40,318 nt of DNA from an uncultured Lachnospiraceae bacterium. Its GTDB lineage: Bacteria > Bacillota > Clostridia > Lachnospirales > Lachnospiraceae. The notes under the pieces were generated by a model. It ran no database searches and was not told where the DNA came from. It saw only the letters and a list, made by a program, of their open reading frames with translations. The stretch is from contig CACXUY010000037.1 of NCBI GenBank assembly GCA_902770965.1, positions 1 to 40,318 of the forward strand, given 5' to 3'. Of the stretch, positions 16,820-24,757 are shown piece by piece; positions within the stretch are counted from its first letter, which is position 1; each line of letters opens with the position of its first letter. The translations under genes and the position numbers were made by a program.

Positions 16820-17917
16820 ATGGACCTTAAGCTTAGACCCGCAGAAGAATGCCGTTTTGACGCTGTTTCATTAGGAGAAGTCATGCTGAGGCTTGATCCC
16901 GGCGAAGGCCGTATCCGCACGGCACGTTCCTTCAGAGCCTGGGAGGGCGGCGGAGAGTACAATGTCATCCGCGGTCTCCGTAAGTGCTTTGGCCTCAAGA
17001 CCGCCGTCATCACCGCGTTCGCGCAGAACGAAGTCGGCACTCTTCTCGAGGACTTCATTTGCCAAGGCGGAGTTGATCCTTCGCTCATCTATTGGAAGAA
17101 GACGGACGGTATCGGCCGCATCTGCCGCAACGGCCTGAATTTCACCGAGCGTGGTTTCGGCATCAGAGGCGCGGTCGGCTGCTCGGACCGTGCCAACACC
17201 GCGATCTCTCAGGCAACTCCCGAGGACCTCAACCTTGAGTATATCTTCGGCGAGCTGGGCGTGAGATGGCTTCACACCGGCGGCATCTACGCTGCCCTCT
17301 CCGAGCAGTCCTGCGAAACTGTTCTTGAGGCCATCCGTATCGCGAAGAAGTACGGCACAGTTATTTCCTACGACCTGAACTATCGTCCTTCCATGTGGAG
17401 CGCGATCGGAGGACAGGAAAAGGCTCAGGAAGTCAACAAAGAGATCGCGAAGTACGTCGATGTCATGATCGGCAACGAGGAAGACTTCACTGCCTGCCTT
17501 GGCTTCGCCATTGAAGGAAATGACGCCAACCTTAAGACCCTCAACCTTGACGGCTACAAGAAGATGATAAACGAGGCAGCGGCGACCTATCCTAACTTCA
17601 AGGCTGTCGCCACCACGCTTCGCCAGGTCAAGACCGCCACGGTCAACGACTGGAGCGCCATCTGCTGGGCAGACGGTGAGATCTACAAGGCCAAGGACTA
17701 CAAGGGTCTCGAGATCATGGACCGCGTCGGCGGCGGCGACTCCTTCGCTTCAGGCCTCATCTTCGGCCTCATGACCACCGGCGATCCTGAGCTTGCCGTC
17801 AACTACGGCGCAGCCCACGGCGCGCTCGCCATGACCACGCCCGGCGACACCACCATGGCAAACCGCCGCGAGGTCGAAGCCATCATGGGCGGAGCCGGAG
17901 CCCGCGTCCAGAGGTAA
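16820..17917 (+). CDS. PfkB-family sugar kinase, probably 2-keto-3-deoxygluconate kinase
   Basis: This 365-residue cytoplasmic ribokinase/PfkB-fold kinase has the N-terminal DAVSLGEVMLRLDPGEG and the GGGEYNV sugar-binding segment. It also has VISYDLNYRPSMW, typical of KdgK-like members, and the C-terminal anion-hole motif DRVGGGDSFASG with the catalytic base near Asp307. KdgK phosphorylates 2-dehydro-3-deoxygluconate from uronate or pectin breakdown. The PfkB family also includes fructokinases and others, and no uronate genes are adjacent, so the substrate is a guess. An AGGAGG site precedes the ATG. The unit is monocistronic, with a promoter at 16649 and a terminator after 17954. It interrupts the usual rpsT-lepA neighbourhood. 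Confidence 0.8.
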   Translation: MDLKLRPAEECRFDAVSLGEVMLRLDPGEGRIRTARSFRAWEGGGEYNVIRGLRKCFGLKTAVITAFAQNEVGTLLEDFICQGGVDPSLIYWKKTDGIGRICRNGLNFTERGFGIRGAVGCSDRANTAISQATPEDLNLEYIFGELGVRWLHTGGIYAALSEQSCETVLEAIRIAKKYGTVISYDLNYRPSMWSAIGGQEKAQEVNKEIAKYVDVMIGNEEDFTACLGFAIEGNDANLKTLNLDGYKKMINEAAATYPNFKAVATTLRQVKTATVNDWSAICWADGEIYKAKDYKGLEIMDRVGGGDSFASGLIFGLMTTGDPELAVNYGAAHGALAMTTPGDTTMANRREVEAIMGGAGARVQR

Positions 17918-17953
17918 GAATTCCTGCCAGATGTAGTATATGATGCATAATAT

Positions 17954-18036
17954 GCCATCGGCATTCAAATGATTCATACGTATGTTTCTCATGCTTCAAG
18001 CGTATGCTTCATGTGCAGTGCCGATGGCTTTCTTTT
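17954..18036 (+). terminator. Terminator after the PfkB kinase gene
   Basis: GCCATCGGCA (17954-17963) pairs with TGCCGATGGC (18019-18028), followed by TTTCTTTT. The long loop contains a second hairpin-forming pair (CATACGTATG region and CGTATG). Confidence 0.75.
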
Positions 18037-18047
18037 CAATTTGGGTA

Positions 18048-18076
18048 TTGACACGGAACATAAATTCTATTAGAAT
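18048..18076 (+). promoter_or_regulatory. rpsT promoter
   Basis: A consensus TTGACA (18048-18053) and TAGAAT (18071-18076) have a 17-base spacer, giving a short leader of about 30 bases before the rpsT ATG. Confidence 0.85.
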
Positions 18077-18111
18077 GTCTAGGTATGTTTTAACAGCAGG
18101 AGGTGAGATCA

Positions 18112-18387
18112 ATGGCCAATATTAAGTCTGCAAAGAAGAGAGTTCTCATTGGGGAGAGGAACGCAGCCCGCAACAAGGCAGCTAAGTCACGCATCAAGAC
18201 CGAGGTGAGGAAAGTTACTTCTGCCATCGCAGCAGGTGATGTCGCAGCCGCGAAGTCCAGCCTGATCGGCGCTGAGTCCGTCATCAGCAAGGCTGCTACC
18301 AAGGGCGTCATCCCGAAGAACACTTCTTCCAGGAAGATTTCCAGACTGACCCAGGCAGTCAATAAGATGGCAGCAGCTGCCGAGTAA
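18112..18387 (+). CDS. rpsT: 30S ribosomal protein S20
   Basis: The 91-residue basic protein MANIKSAKKRVLIGERNAAR... matches S20, which binds 16S rRNA in the body of the 30S subunit. The ATG at 18112 is preceded by AGGAGGTGAGATCA; an in-frame GTG at 18103 lies inside the ribosome binding site and is not the start. In many Firmicutes rpsT lies next to holA and ahead of gpr, spoIIP and lepA. Here it points right, with an AT-rich agr island between it and holA, and with the kinase gene between it and lepA. A structured element and a bidirectional terminator follow. Confidence 0.97.
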   Translation: MANIKSAKKRVLIGERNAARNKAAKSRIKTEVRKVTSAIAAGDVAAAKSSLIGAESVISKAATKGVIPKNTSSRKISRLTQAVNKMAAAAE

Positions 18388-18389
18388 AC

Positions 18390-18466
18390 ATAAGCCAGTA
18401 ACCGTCTGAAGACGTTATGCGAGCGGAGAGATGAACTGTCCGCTTCTCCAATTTCGTCGGGCTTAT
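18390..18466. repeat. 77-bp element able to fold as a three-way junction
   Basis: Outer arms ATAAGCC (18390-18396) and GGCTTAT (18460-18466) enclose two hairpins: AACCGTC-TGAA-GACGTT (18400-18416) and AGCGGA/TCCGCT (18422-18444). It begins two bases after the rpsT stop codon. Its function is unknown; it resembles in size and layout, but not in sequence, the element at 31172-31249. Confidence 0.45.
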
Positions 18467-18536
18467 AGTTCGGAATCCGCCGCTTTCAATAAGTTGACAC
18501 AATGGCAGACGAACCCTGTTTTGACTGCCGAAAGAG

Positions 18537-18575
18537 AAAAGACGCCGCGCAAAAAGCGGCGTCTTTTCTTGTTTC
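18537..18575. terminator. Bidirectional terminator between rpsT and the ABC genes
   Basis: A perfect 12-bp stem, AAAAGACGCCGC (18537-18548) and GCGGCGTCTTTT (18556-18567), has a GCAAAAA loop and T-rich flanks on both strands. It can stop rpsT transcription rightward and the agr-linked ABC operon leftward. Confidence 0.9.
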
Positions 18576-18695
18576 AGGCTATGCGCCGGGTGCGGCGTTA
18601 ATGAGCTGCCGCCTTCCATGATCCTTCTCCTGATATGAGCAGAAAGCAGTCTGTATCTTGCTGACACTGCCGCATCTCGGTATATGGACGGATTG

Positions 18696-19310
18696 TTACA
18701 AATAAGCTTTGATCTTTATGCTACCAGTAAGCATTATACTAAATAATAAATGCTTCAATAACCATGATATGCTATAGCTATCAGGCATAATTCCCAGGTT
18801 GATGATGCACCAATCGCCAGGAATACATTCAGTCATGCACAAAACAATGTATATCAAATACATCATCAATCCCGACAAAGGAGACTTAATGAGATTAATA
18901 AGAAGTGAAACCTCTACAGATGAAAACAAAAACTGTACAGAAATCATCAGTACATTGTTTATACTTCCTGTGGCTTTTAATAACCATATTAAATAACCGC
19001 TTAGTAATAAATACGTTAAAAAGAGATTCAAGATAAACCAACTTCTTTTTTTGAAACTTTGAAATATCACTACTTCTCTTTGTCGGACAGACAACACATA
19101 TCTCCACGACAAGTATTGGTACCACACAAAGAATAAGCATCCATATTTTTGTGATATATCATAAACTTTCACCATTGTATTTGCGTCTGCAACAGCAAGC
19201 ACTTGCCGTTGATATTGTATCAAAACAACATAGACAAATATCAATGGAAGCAAATACATCGTCCATTGTTTCTTTGTATGTAAAAATAAAAAGCAGAATA
19301 TTTTCTTCAT
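18696..19310 (-). CDS. Small polytopic membrane protein of the ABC operon
   Basis: This 204-residue protein has several hydrophobic segments: about residues 18-34 (MYLLPLIFVYVVLI), a pair near 93-128 and more toward the C-terminus. It has no recognised catalytic motif. Its ATG overlaps the TGA of the ABC ATPase gene (ATGA, 19307-19310), so it is translationally coupled and is probably a second, shorter permease subunit of the same transporter. It is the last gene before the bidirectional terminator at 18537. It is AT-rich and found no homologue in memory. Confidence 0.6.
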   Translation of the reverse strand: MKKIFCFLFLHTKKQWTMYLLPLIFVYVVLIQYQRQVLAVADANTMVKVYDISQKYGCLFFVWYQYLSWRYVLSVRQREVVIFQSFKKRSWFILNLFLTYLLLSGYLIWLLKATGSINNVLMISVQFLFSSVEVSLLINLIKSPLSGLMMYLIYIVLCMTECIPGDWCIINLGIMPDSYSISWLLKHLLFSIMLTGSIKIKAYL

Positions 19311-19984
19311 TTCTCAACCATGCCGTGCAATGCAGAAAAATATAAATCCTCTATGTCTCTATCGTTGTTTTTTTCCAAATCTATTACCCCAACCAATACC
19401 CCCTTTTCTAGTACTAACATTATATCACAAGCGTTTTTTACATCACTAATGATATGTGTTGACAAGACGATTGTCATGGTTCCCTTTAATTTTCTTATAA
19501 TGTCAGAAAATGATTTTCGTTCATCCGGATCAAGGCCAGCTGTCGGCTCATCTAACAGCATCAGTCCTGGTCTTCCTAATAAAGCCTGAGCGATTCCCAC
19601 TCTACGAATCATGCCTCCAGAAAGATTTTTACATTTTTCATTCTTTAATTCCGTAAGGTTCACCATTTTTAAAACACTATTAATTTCACCTTCCCATTTT
19701 GTATTTGTAGACTTTTTAAGGCAAGCAAAATATTCCATCTGTTCATATACCGTCAATTCAGGAATGCATCCAAATTTTTGAGATAGATAACCAATGTTTT
19801 TCCCATAATCATAAATTATCTCCCCACTTGTAGGCTGAACTACCCCCGCAAGCATACGAATAAATGTTGATTTTCCTGCTCCGTTCGGTCCCACTAACCC
19901 ATAATTTGTTTTTTCCAAATGTAGGTTTATCCCTAATACAACGTTCTTTTTATGATATCTCTTCGTCAAATCCACAATTTCCAT
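19307..19984 (-). CDS. ABC transporter ATP-binding protein
   Basis: This 225-residue ATPase has Walker A GPNGAGKST (residues 32-40), Q-loop YLSQKFG, signature NLSGGMIRRVGIAQ, Walker B LMLLDEPTAGLD and the H-loop STHI. It belongs to the ABC-2 (drug, peptide or bacteriocin) class of ATPases. I chose ATG 19982-19984, which shares a base with the permease stop (TGATG) and has AAGG six bases upstream; an in-frame GTG at 19987 is the alternative. With the genes on both sides it forms a three-gene transporter downstream of agrBD and a secreted protein, so export of or immunity to that protein is a reasonable guess. Confidence 0.92.
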   Translation of the reverse strand: MEIVDLTKRYHKKNVVLGINLHLEKTNYGLVGPNGAGKSTFIRMLAGVVQPTSGEIIYDYGKNIGYLSQKFGCIPELTVYEQMEYFACLKKSTNTKWEGEINSVLKMVNLTELKNEKCKNLSGGMIRRVGIAQALLGRPGLMLLDEPTAGLDPDERKSFSDIIRKLKGTMTIVLSTHIISDVKNACDIMLVLEKGVLVGVIDLEKNNDRDIEDLYFSALHGMVEK

Positions 19985-21975
19985 CACAGGCCTTCCCTCA
20001 TTTTATTCAAAAAATCTCTTTCGTCACCATATAACATCGGATTCATAATATATTGAACCATATTCCTGACAAAATAAGTTCTATCTGTTTTTGATATAAC
20101 TGTTATCCAATCTTCAATATCCTCAATCTTTTCGGAATACTCATCCTCATTATCCTTTCTATACTTTAACTTCTCAAGCAATTCCTCTGCTATCACTTCA
20201 GGAGTATCGTCAAAATTTGACATAATGAACAGTTTAATGATGGCAGCATTCTCCCGTGTACCACGATTCTCAGAATCTCTCAAAATTAAATAATGCAGGA
20301 TACTGTCGCATGTAATATATCCAGGAGCCGCCAGTATGTAATCCCCAAAAACAGCAAAAAAATTATTAGTATAGTTTCTCCCTATATCCTTAGATGCAAA
20401 TAATATTTTTTTCTTCTCTAATTCAGATACATCAATTCCATAAAAATCCTTTATTTTATTAAGTGATTCAATATAAGATTGTTTTTGTTCATTAACAAAG
20501 GCTTCTTTATTATAACCTTTATATAATGACAAAGGCAAATAATCACAAATCAAAGGATCAACGCAATCTGATAGATTTCCCATCAATACAGTAATTCCAT
20601 CGCTATCTCCCTCATACATCCCTGCATCTACTCTGCTAAGATTTGTGATTATCTTCTGATTTGTACGCAGTATAAAATGCGTCATTGCGACCCTATTGTA
20701 TGGATTATAACCATACATATCTCCATATTCACCATATTTTAAGAATATCTGTTTTTCTCCAACCATAGGATACCACGGAAAAAATCCCGGCAGCAAAGCC
20801 CCTCTTGAGTTAGAATAAAACTTGTTATGATGTCCGGCATATTCTATATGTAAATTCAAATCATCAACCGGCTTATTCACTTTTATATTAATATCATCAC
20901 CCTGTTGAGAAAATTGGATTTTAGTATCTAAATCCAAAGGCGATAGTTTATTGACATTATAGCCATGATATAAAGTCATATGAAATTCATCTCTTTTCTC
21001 ATCAGATGACATATGTATATCTCCAGAAACGGACAATTCGTAATCAAACGATACTTCGAAGTCATAATCGGTTATTCTGTAATTCATAGTCTCAGTTGGT
21101 TCATAATTTAGGTTTTTATTTTCTACATCATAGTACCAATAATCTGCTTTTGAACCATTCCAGCTACTATTCAGTCTATATAAGGACGATGAGTGATAGG
21201 ATACTGCTAAAACAATAAAACTGCATAATACAAAAACGATTCCCATTCTCTTCTTGTAGACTGTAAGTATCGACAGCCCCAATAATAGTATTATCCAAAA
21301 AAGCAAAACTAATAATCGTACTTTCTCAAGTTGAAAATCATTTTGAACGTCAGGACTCCATTCTCCATTTTGATACAGAATTGCAAACGGCCATCGAAAT
21401 GCATTCCATATAGCATCAATAGGAAAATCTGGTTTTCGTGTCCAGACTATTTCTTCTGAAAAAGGACTTATCAAAAACAAAAAGCCTATTTCCGACATGA
21501 TCCACCGAGAAGCATTCTCGCTATAAGAAATAATATATGTCAAAATTATGCATATTAATTGCGGTATTGTGATATTGCATACGTAATTGAGCGGAAACCA
21601 TCTTAAAAAAAAGCTCGATCCGTCATTCATATTCGAACACACAATAAGTATGATACACATACCTATATTCCATATAAATAAAAGAGTGGATATATATATC
21701 AATGCGCTATTTTCATATATTGCTTTTCCGGCAATTGCTTCAGACACTTCCTTATAACCATACCTGTTTGCACTGCTAATTACATAAAACGAAATAATCA
21801 CAACAAAAAAACATACATAAAAATTAAACCTCACAATAGTATGAAGGAGTGAAAATCCTGTCATACCAAGCTTTGTGAAAAATAAAGCAAATCCAAATGG
21901 TATACAGAACAGTAGTAATTCCATCGCAATTAATAATTTTGACTTATTTATATATTTCCATATACTAAAATTCAC
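19984..21975 (-). CDS. ABC-2-type permease with M1-peptidase-like outer domain
   Basis: The N-terminal third of this 663-residue protein has about six hydrophobic segments (the first near residues 14-34), and another membrane segment lies near 220-260. The rest should be extracytoplasmic. It starts with a beta-rich block (YDFEVSFDYELSVSGDIHM) and a LLPGFFPWYPMVG segment that resembles the N-terminal domain of M1 aminopeptidases. A helical region follows in which no HEXXH zinc site is visible, so it is probably not a peptidase. The start is GTG 21973-21975 with GGAG eight bases upstream. It is coupled to the ABC ATPase by a TGATG overlap. ABC-2 permeases with degenerate M1-like domains are known in Firmicutes. 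Substrate unknown. The sequence is strongly AT-rich. Confidence 0.65.
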   Translation of the reverse strand: MNFSIWKYINKSKLLIAMELLLFCIPFGFALFFTKLGMTGFSLLHTIVRFNFYVCFFVVIISFYVISSANRYGYKEVSEAIAGKAIYENSALIYISTLLFIWNIGMCIILIVCSNMNDGSSFFLRWFPLNYVCNITIPQLICIILTYIISYSENASRWIMSEIGFLFLISPFSEEIVWTRKPDFPIDAIWNAFRWPFAILYQNGEWSPDVQNDFQLEKVRLLVLLFWIILLLGLSILTVYKKRMGIVFVLCSFIVLAVSYHSSSLYRLNSSWNGSKADYWYYDVENKNLNYEPTETMNYRITDYDFEVSFDYELSVSGDIHMSSDEKRDEFHMTLYHGYNVNKLSPLDLDTKIQFSQQGDDINIKVNKPVDDLNLHIEYAGHHNKFYSNSRGALLPGFFPWYPMVGEKQIFLKYGEYGDMYGYNPYNRVAMTHFILRTNQKIITNLSRVDAGMYEGDSDGITVLMGNLSDCVDPLICDYLPLSLYKGYNKEAFVNEQKQSYIESLNKIKDFYGIDVSELEKKKILFASKDIGRNYTNNFFAVFGDYILAAPGYITCDSILHYLILRDSENRGTRENAAIIKLFIMSNFDDTPEVIAEELLEKLKYRKDNEDEYSEKIEDIEDWITVISKTDRTYFVRNMVQYIMNPMLYGDERDFLNKMREGL

Positions 21976-22018
21976 TTAATATTCTCCTCTGGTTATTGTT
22001 CTTTCTATATATCCTAAC

Positions 22019-22062
22019 AAAATCTATCTCACATGAAATACTATTCACATGAGATAGATTTT
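22019..22062 (-). terminator. Attenuator-like hairpin between the secreted protein and ABC genes
   Basis: In the minus-strand RNA a 13-bp stem (AAAATCTATCTCA with TGAGATAGATTTT, 22019-22031 and 22050-22062) lies just after the stop of the secreted-protein gene, and its 3' arm ends in UUUU. It could reduce transcription into the transporter genes or protect the upstream mRNA, giving more secreted protein than transporter. Confidence 0.6.
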
Positions 22063-22075
22063 TCATAACTGCAAG

Positions 22076-22450
22076 TTAATTTGCTTTTACGCTTCCGTTA
22101 CCTATACATTGCTTATTGCCAATAAGCTTTATATAAAAGCTGGAGTTCTTGCTCTGCTGTTCTGTATAAGTATAGTCTCCACTAGGACTAATTGTTGTTG
22201 ATGACTCACATTTATATGGCCATCCTGTCCAGCACGCATAAGCCTTCATGGTTAAACATGCCGAAGAACTTGCATAATTATGTGCGTTAAAAGTAGCACT
22301 CTTTGATACACCAACAGAATTTGATGACTTTGAATTATCGTTCTTCGAAATACTTACCGTTGAATACGTAGATGTAGCGTATACTACAGTACCTATGAAT
22401 AATATGCAAAGCAAGGCAAACGCCATCACAAAACTTATATTTTTCTTCAT
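22076..22450 (-). CDS. Secreted four-cysteine protein of unknown function
   Basis: This 124-residue protein begins MKKNISFVMAFALLCILFIG and has a signal peptidase site after VVYA (about residue 25), giving a mature chain of about 99 residues. A Ser/Asn/Lys-rich segment (about 27-62) precedes a region with four cysteines (65, 73, 81, 115) that could form two disulfides, plus many aromatic and Thr/Ser residues. I do not recognise the family. It starts 38 bases downstream of agrD with AGGAGG before the ATG and is followed by an attenuator hairpin and an ABC transporter. By position it is a likely quorum-controlled secreted effector, such as a bacteriocin or a signalling or adhesion factor. This is inference. 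Confidence 0.75.
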   Translation of the reverse strand: MKKNISFVMAFALLCILFIGTVVYATSTYSTVSISKNDNSKSSNSVGVSKSATFNAHNYASSSACLTMKAYACWTGWPYKCESSTTISPSGDYTYTEQQSKNSSFYIKLIGNKQCIGNGSVKAN

Positions 22451-22488
22451 TGTAAATTCCTCCTATCATCTTATCTTTTCAGTGGGTC

Positions 22489-22659
22489 TTAGGAATGGTG
22501 AATATAGGATAATAAGTTTATATTTCTTGGTCTCTTCGGCTGATGGGCAAACCCCATACAATACGGTGGCCAATGAGAAGCATTCCTTATGACTTCTCTC
22601 TCTCCGATCTTCTGAGCTGCCTTAAGCAATACACTCTTCACAGTTTTTCTTGTTTTCAT
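22489..22659 (-). CDS. agrD: AgrD-like cyclic lactone autoinducer precursor
   Basis: This 56-codon frame overlaps the last 38 bases of agrB in another frame. Its ATG (22657-22659) is preceded by AGGAGGTAAAAGAGG. The product starts with an amphipathic basic helix (MKTRKTVKSVLLKAAQKIG), as AgrD precursors do. It then reads WPPYCMGFA followed by HQPKRP. The Cys34-to-Ala38 block (CMGFA) would be the five-residue thiolactone ring, and HQPKRP matches the proline-containing recognition motif that follows the ring in AgrD peptides. The C-terminal tail of about 12 further residues is hydrophobic and aromatic. AgrB would cleave and cyclise it. The ring limits are inferred by analogy with staphylococcal and clostridial AgrD. 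Confidence 0.85.
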   Translation of the reverse strand: MKTRKTVKSVLLKAAQKIGEREVIRNASHWPPYCMGFAHQPKRPRNINLLSYIHHS

Positions 22660-23239
22660 CCTCTTTTACCTCCTGTCTGAAAACTTTTGCTAATAATATC
22701 AGAACTGCACATAGTATGATACTTACAGACATATAGTATATATATACTCTTTCAATTCTGATCGCACCCATAAAAAATAAAACTAATAGTTCAATCGCAA
22801 GAATGCTTCTTGCTAAAGTTTTGGATCTTCTTAGCTCTACCATATCATAAGATATATTTGGATGATTCACCGTCCCTATCACAAATATTACGGCTGCGGA
22901 AATAGCTGTTACAATCCATAGGAACACTCCGTGCATAACTATTATTTCTTCCAGTAGCGAAATTAGGACATACAACATATTTGTCACGATATAACATTGC
23001 CAGAACTCATTACAATGAAATCCTCCGGTTCGCTGCCTCAGTATATTGAAAAATAGCAGAAACAAGATTGTTGTCACTGTATTTTTAAGTAATACACTAA
23101 GCAGCATTATCGTTCCCACGTTGATTGCCATCTCAATGGTTCTTGTAAACGAATACACATACCAGTCTTTTAAATTTTCTGCAATAAGCCCTTCCGATAT
23201 AATACTATCGGTAATATAACGGGCGGATTTATCTACCAT
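22622..23239 (-). CDS. agrB: AgrB-family peptide-processing protease
   Basis: AgrB is a membrane cysteine endopeptidase that trims AgrD at its C-terminus and closes the thiolactone. This 205-residue protein has the family length. The catalytic motif RQRTGGFHCNEFWQC gives His75 and Cys82 (H-x6-C). Several hydrophobic segments surround it (about 40-65, 84-120, 145-190), and a GTVNHPN block matches the conserved Asn-Pro region. The ATG at 23239 follows GGAGGAAAGGAAAG. It is the first gene of the quorum-regulated transcript: the promoter at 23266-23294 and the direct repeats at 23301-23329 lie just upstream. The cysteine-rich tail (NCEECIA) overlaps agrD. Confidence 0.93.
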   Translation of the reverse strand: MVDKSARYITDSIISEGLIAENLKDWYVYSFTRTIEMAINVGTIMLLSVLLKNTVTTILFLLFFNILRQRTGGFHCNEFWQCYIVTNMLYVLISLLEEIIVMHGVFLWIVTAISAAVIFVIGTVNHPNISYDMVELRRSKTLARSILAIELLVLFFMGAIRIERVYIYYMSVSIILCAVLILLAKVFRQEVKEDENKKNCEECIA

Positions 23240-23265
23240 CTTTCCTTTCCTCCATCAATGGCTAC

Positions 23266-23294
23266 AATATAGCACAGAATCAAACTATGTAGAA
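23266..23294 (-). promoter_or_regulatory. agrBD promoter, activator-dependent type
   Basis: TATATT (23266-23271) is a good -10. With a 17-base spacer the -35 is TTCTAC (23289-23294), a poor match, as expected for a promoter that needs an activator. It lies 27 bases upstream of the agrB start. Confidence 0.6.
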
Positions 23295-23300
23295 GACGGT

Positions 23301-23329
23301 TTGCAGAATACTGACATTTCATTGCAGAA
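23301..23329. promoter_or_regulatory. Direct repeats, probable LytTR regulator binding site
   Basis: TTGCAGAA occurs at 23301-23308 and again at 23322-23329, an exact 21-bp period (two helical turns). The pair ends six bases upstream of the weak -35 of agrB. LytTR response regulators such as AgrA bind pairs of short direct repeats with 12-13 bp between them at just this position. The regulator encoded at 24758-25486 is the obvious candidate. Confidence 0.65.
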
Positions 23330-23430
23330 AATGGACAGACACGTAAAAAAATAGCAGGATTTTAGCTTATATTAAGCCAGAATCCCACTAAAGATTTCTA
23401 AGACTCGTATTTATTTATCACGTATCAATA

Positions 23431-24753
23431 TTACGCCACATCCTCTTCAGGAATGAGAACAGAAAAAGAAAATTCATTATCATCCGTATTTATATTATAC
23501 GTACCCTGATATTTGTCAATCACTTTTAACGCATTTTTTATCCCGACACCATGAGTGTTTTTTCCATGCCTTTTCGTGGTAAGAAATCCTCCATCCACCT
23601 TTATCAGCGGTTTCATATAATGATTTTTTACCGAAAGTATAATATTTCCATATTCCTTGATGAATTTTATATGAATGACCTTTTCCTTCTCGCATTTCTC
23701 GGCCGCTTCAATGGCATTATTCAACAGATTGGACAGCAGCACTACCAAATCACTTTCTTCCATTTTTATTTGCGACAGGTCATTCACGCGGAAAACCAAG
23801 ACAATATGTTTTTGGACTGCCTCCCTATATTTCGTGTTGATTACAGCATTGACAATAGCATTATTAGTATCAATGATCATGACTCCTGAAACAATCTCCC
23901 CATTTATCTTTTTTATATAACTTTGTAATTCTTCATACTTATGTGCCTCTACCAACGACTGCATGCACATAAGGTGGTTCTTGAACTCGTGCACCTCGGA
24001 CTTTTGACTTTCAAAGTTCTCTTGCATCTTACTGTACATTTCTATCTGGTTTTTCCCCTGGATTTCCAGTGACTCTTTTTCCCTTGCGTCCTCCTCGCGG
24101 CTTATTATATCCTCTAAGAGATAGAACACTAAAAAATTCATGATGACCAGCCCTAATCCTATGCCACACAGGACTTGAAGCTCCTCAATATTCTCCTCAT
24201 TTCGAAACGTTGTAAGGATTGCGGAAAGCATGATTACCGTAATAACAGGAAAAAGTACATATTTTAGCCATTCTTCACTGTATATCATCTGATTTCTATG
24301 ACCCCGGAATATCCGGCTGATCAAGAACACTGTTACAAAACAAAAGAACAGACTAATGACTATAATTACTCTCCCGATAATTTCCTGCCTTGCATCCATG
24401 CTTTCTATATCAGGAATCACAATTTCCGCAAAGATCAAAGCCACGTATTCCATAACTGCAAGCATCCCCTGAAACAACAAAGACAGAACCATCGCTTTTT
24501 TAAATGGGATACTTCTTACAAATGTCATGATACTGACTATCAGTAGAAACATAACGATCTGTTTCAACAAAATCATATCATTAAAAACTCTCGCAGCAAC
24601 ATAACAAGAGCCACTCATAAGCAAAACAGCGATAACTCTTCTACATAATATATTATTATCTATCCCCTTTACATTATGGAACACTTCGAAAAAAATTTGG
24701 CAACATACAGCCTCAAGTATAATTATTACAAAATCCATGAACAGGTAATACAT
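23431..24753 (-). CDS. agrC: AgrC-like sensor histidine kinase (GHKL family)
   Basis: This 440-residue kinase has an N-terminal polytopic sensor (about six to seven hydrophobic segments up to residue 215) and a coiled linker. The H-box is EVHEFKNHLMCMQSL (His255), the N-box LLSNLLNNAIEAAEK, and the G-box THGVGIKNAL. This is the HPK10 layout of AgrC and other peptide-pheromone sensors. I chose ATG 24751-24753, with GGGGAGG nine bases upstream; it begins four bases after the stop of the response regulator gene. It should detect the cyclic peptide made by agrBD and phosphorylate the LytTR regulator. An intergenic gap with its own promoter separates it from agrB. Confidence 0.9.
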   Translation of the reverse strand: MYYLFMDFVIIILEAVCCQIFFEVFHNVKGIDNNILCRRVIAVLLMSGSCYVAARVFNDMILLKQIVMFLLIVSIMTFVRSIPFKKAMVLSLLFQGMLAVMEYVALIFAEIVIPDIESMDARQEIIGRVIIVISLFFCFVTVFLISRIFRGHRNQMIYSEEWLKYVLFPVITVIMLSAILTTFRNEENIEELQVLCGIGLGLVIMNFLVFYLLEDIISREEDAREKESLEIQGKNQIEMYSKMQENFESQKSEVHEFKNHLMCMQSLVEAHKYEELQSYIKKINGEIVSGVMIIDTNNAIVNAVINTKYREAVQKHIVLVFRVNDLSQIKMEESDLVVLLSNLLNNAIEAAEKCEKEKVIHIKFIKEYGNIILSVKNHYMKPLIKVDGGFLTTKRHGKNTHGVGIKNALKVIDKYQGTYNINTDDNEFSFSVLIPEEDVA

Positions 24754-24757
24754 AGTA

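Noticed and set aside
22076..22450. Assignment of the secreted protein to the lactococcin 972 family
   Set aside because: The gene context is similar, but the four-cysteine sequence does not show the family pattern I know, so it was left unassigned.
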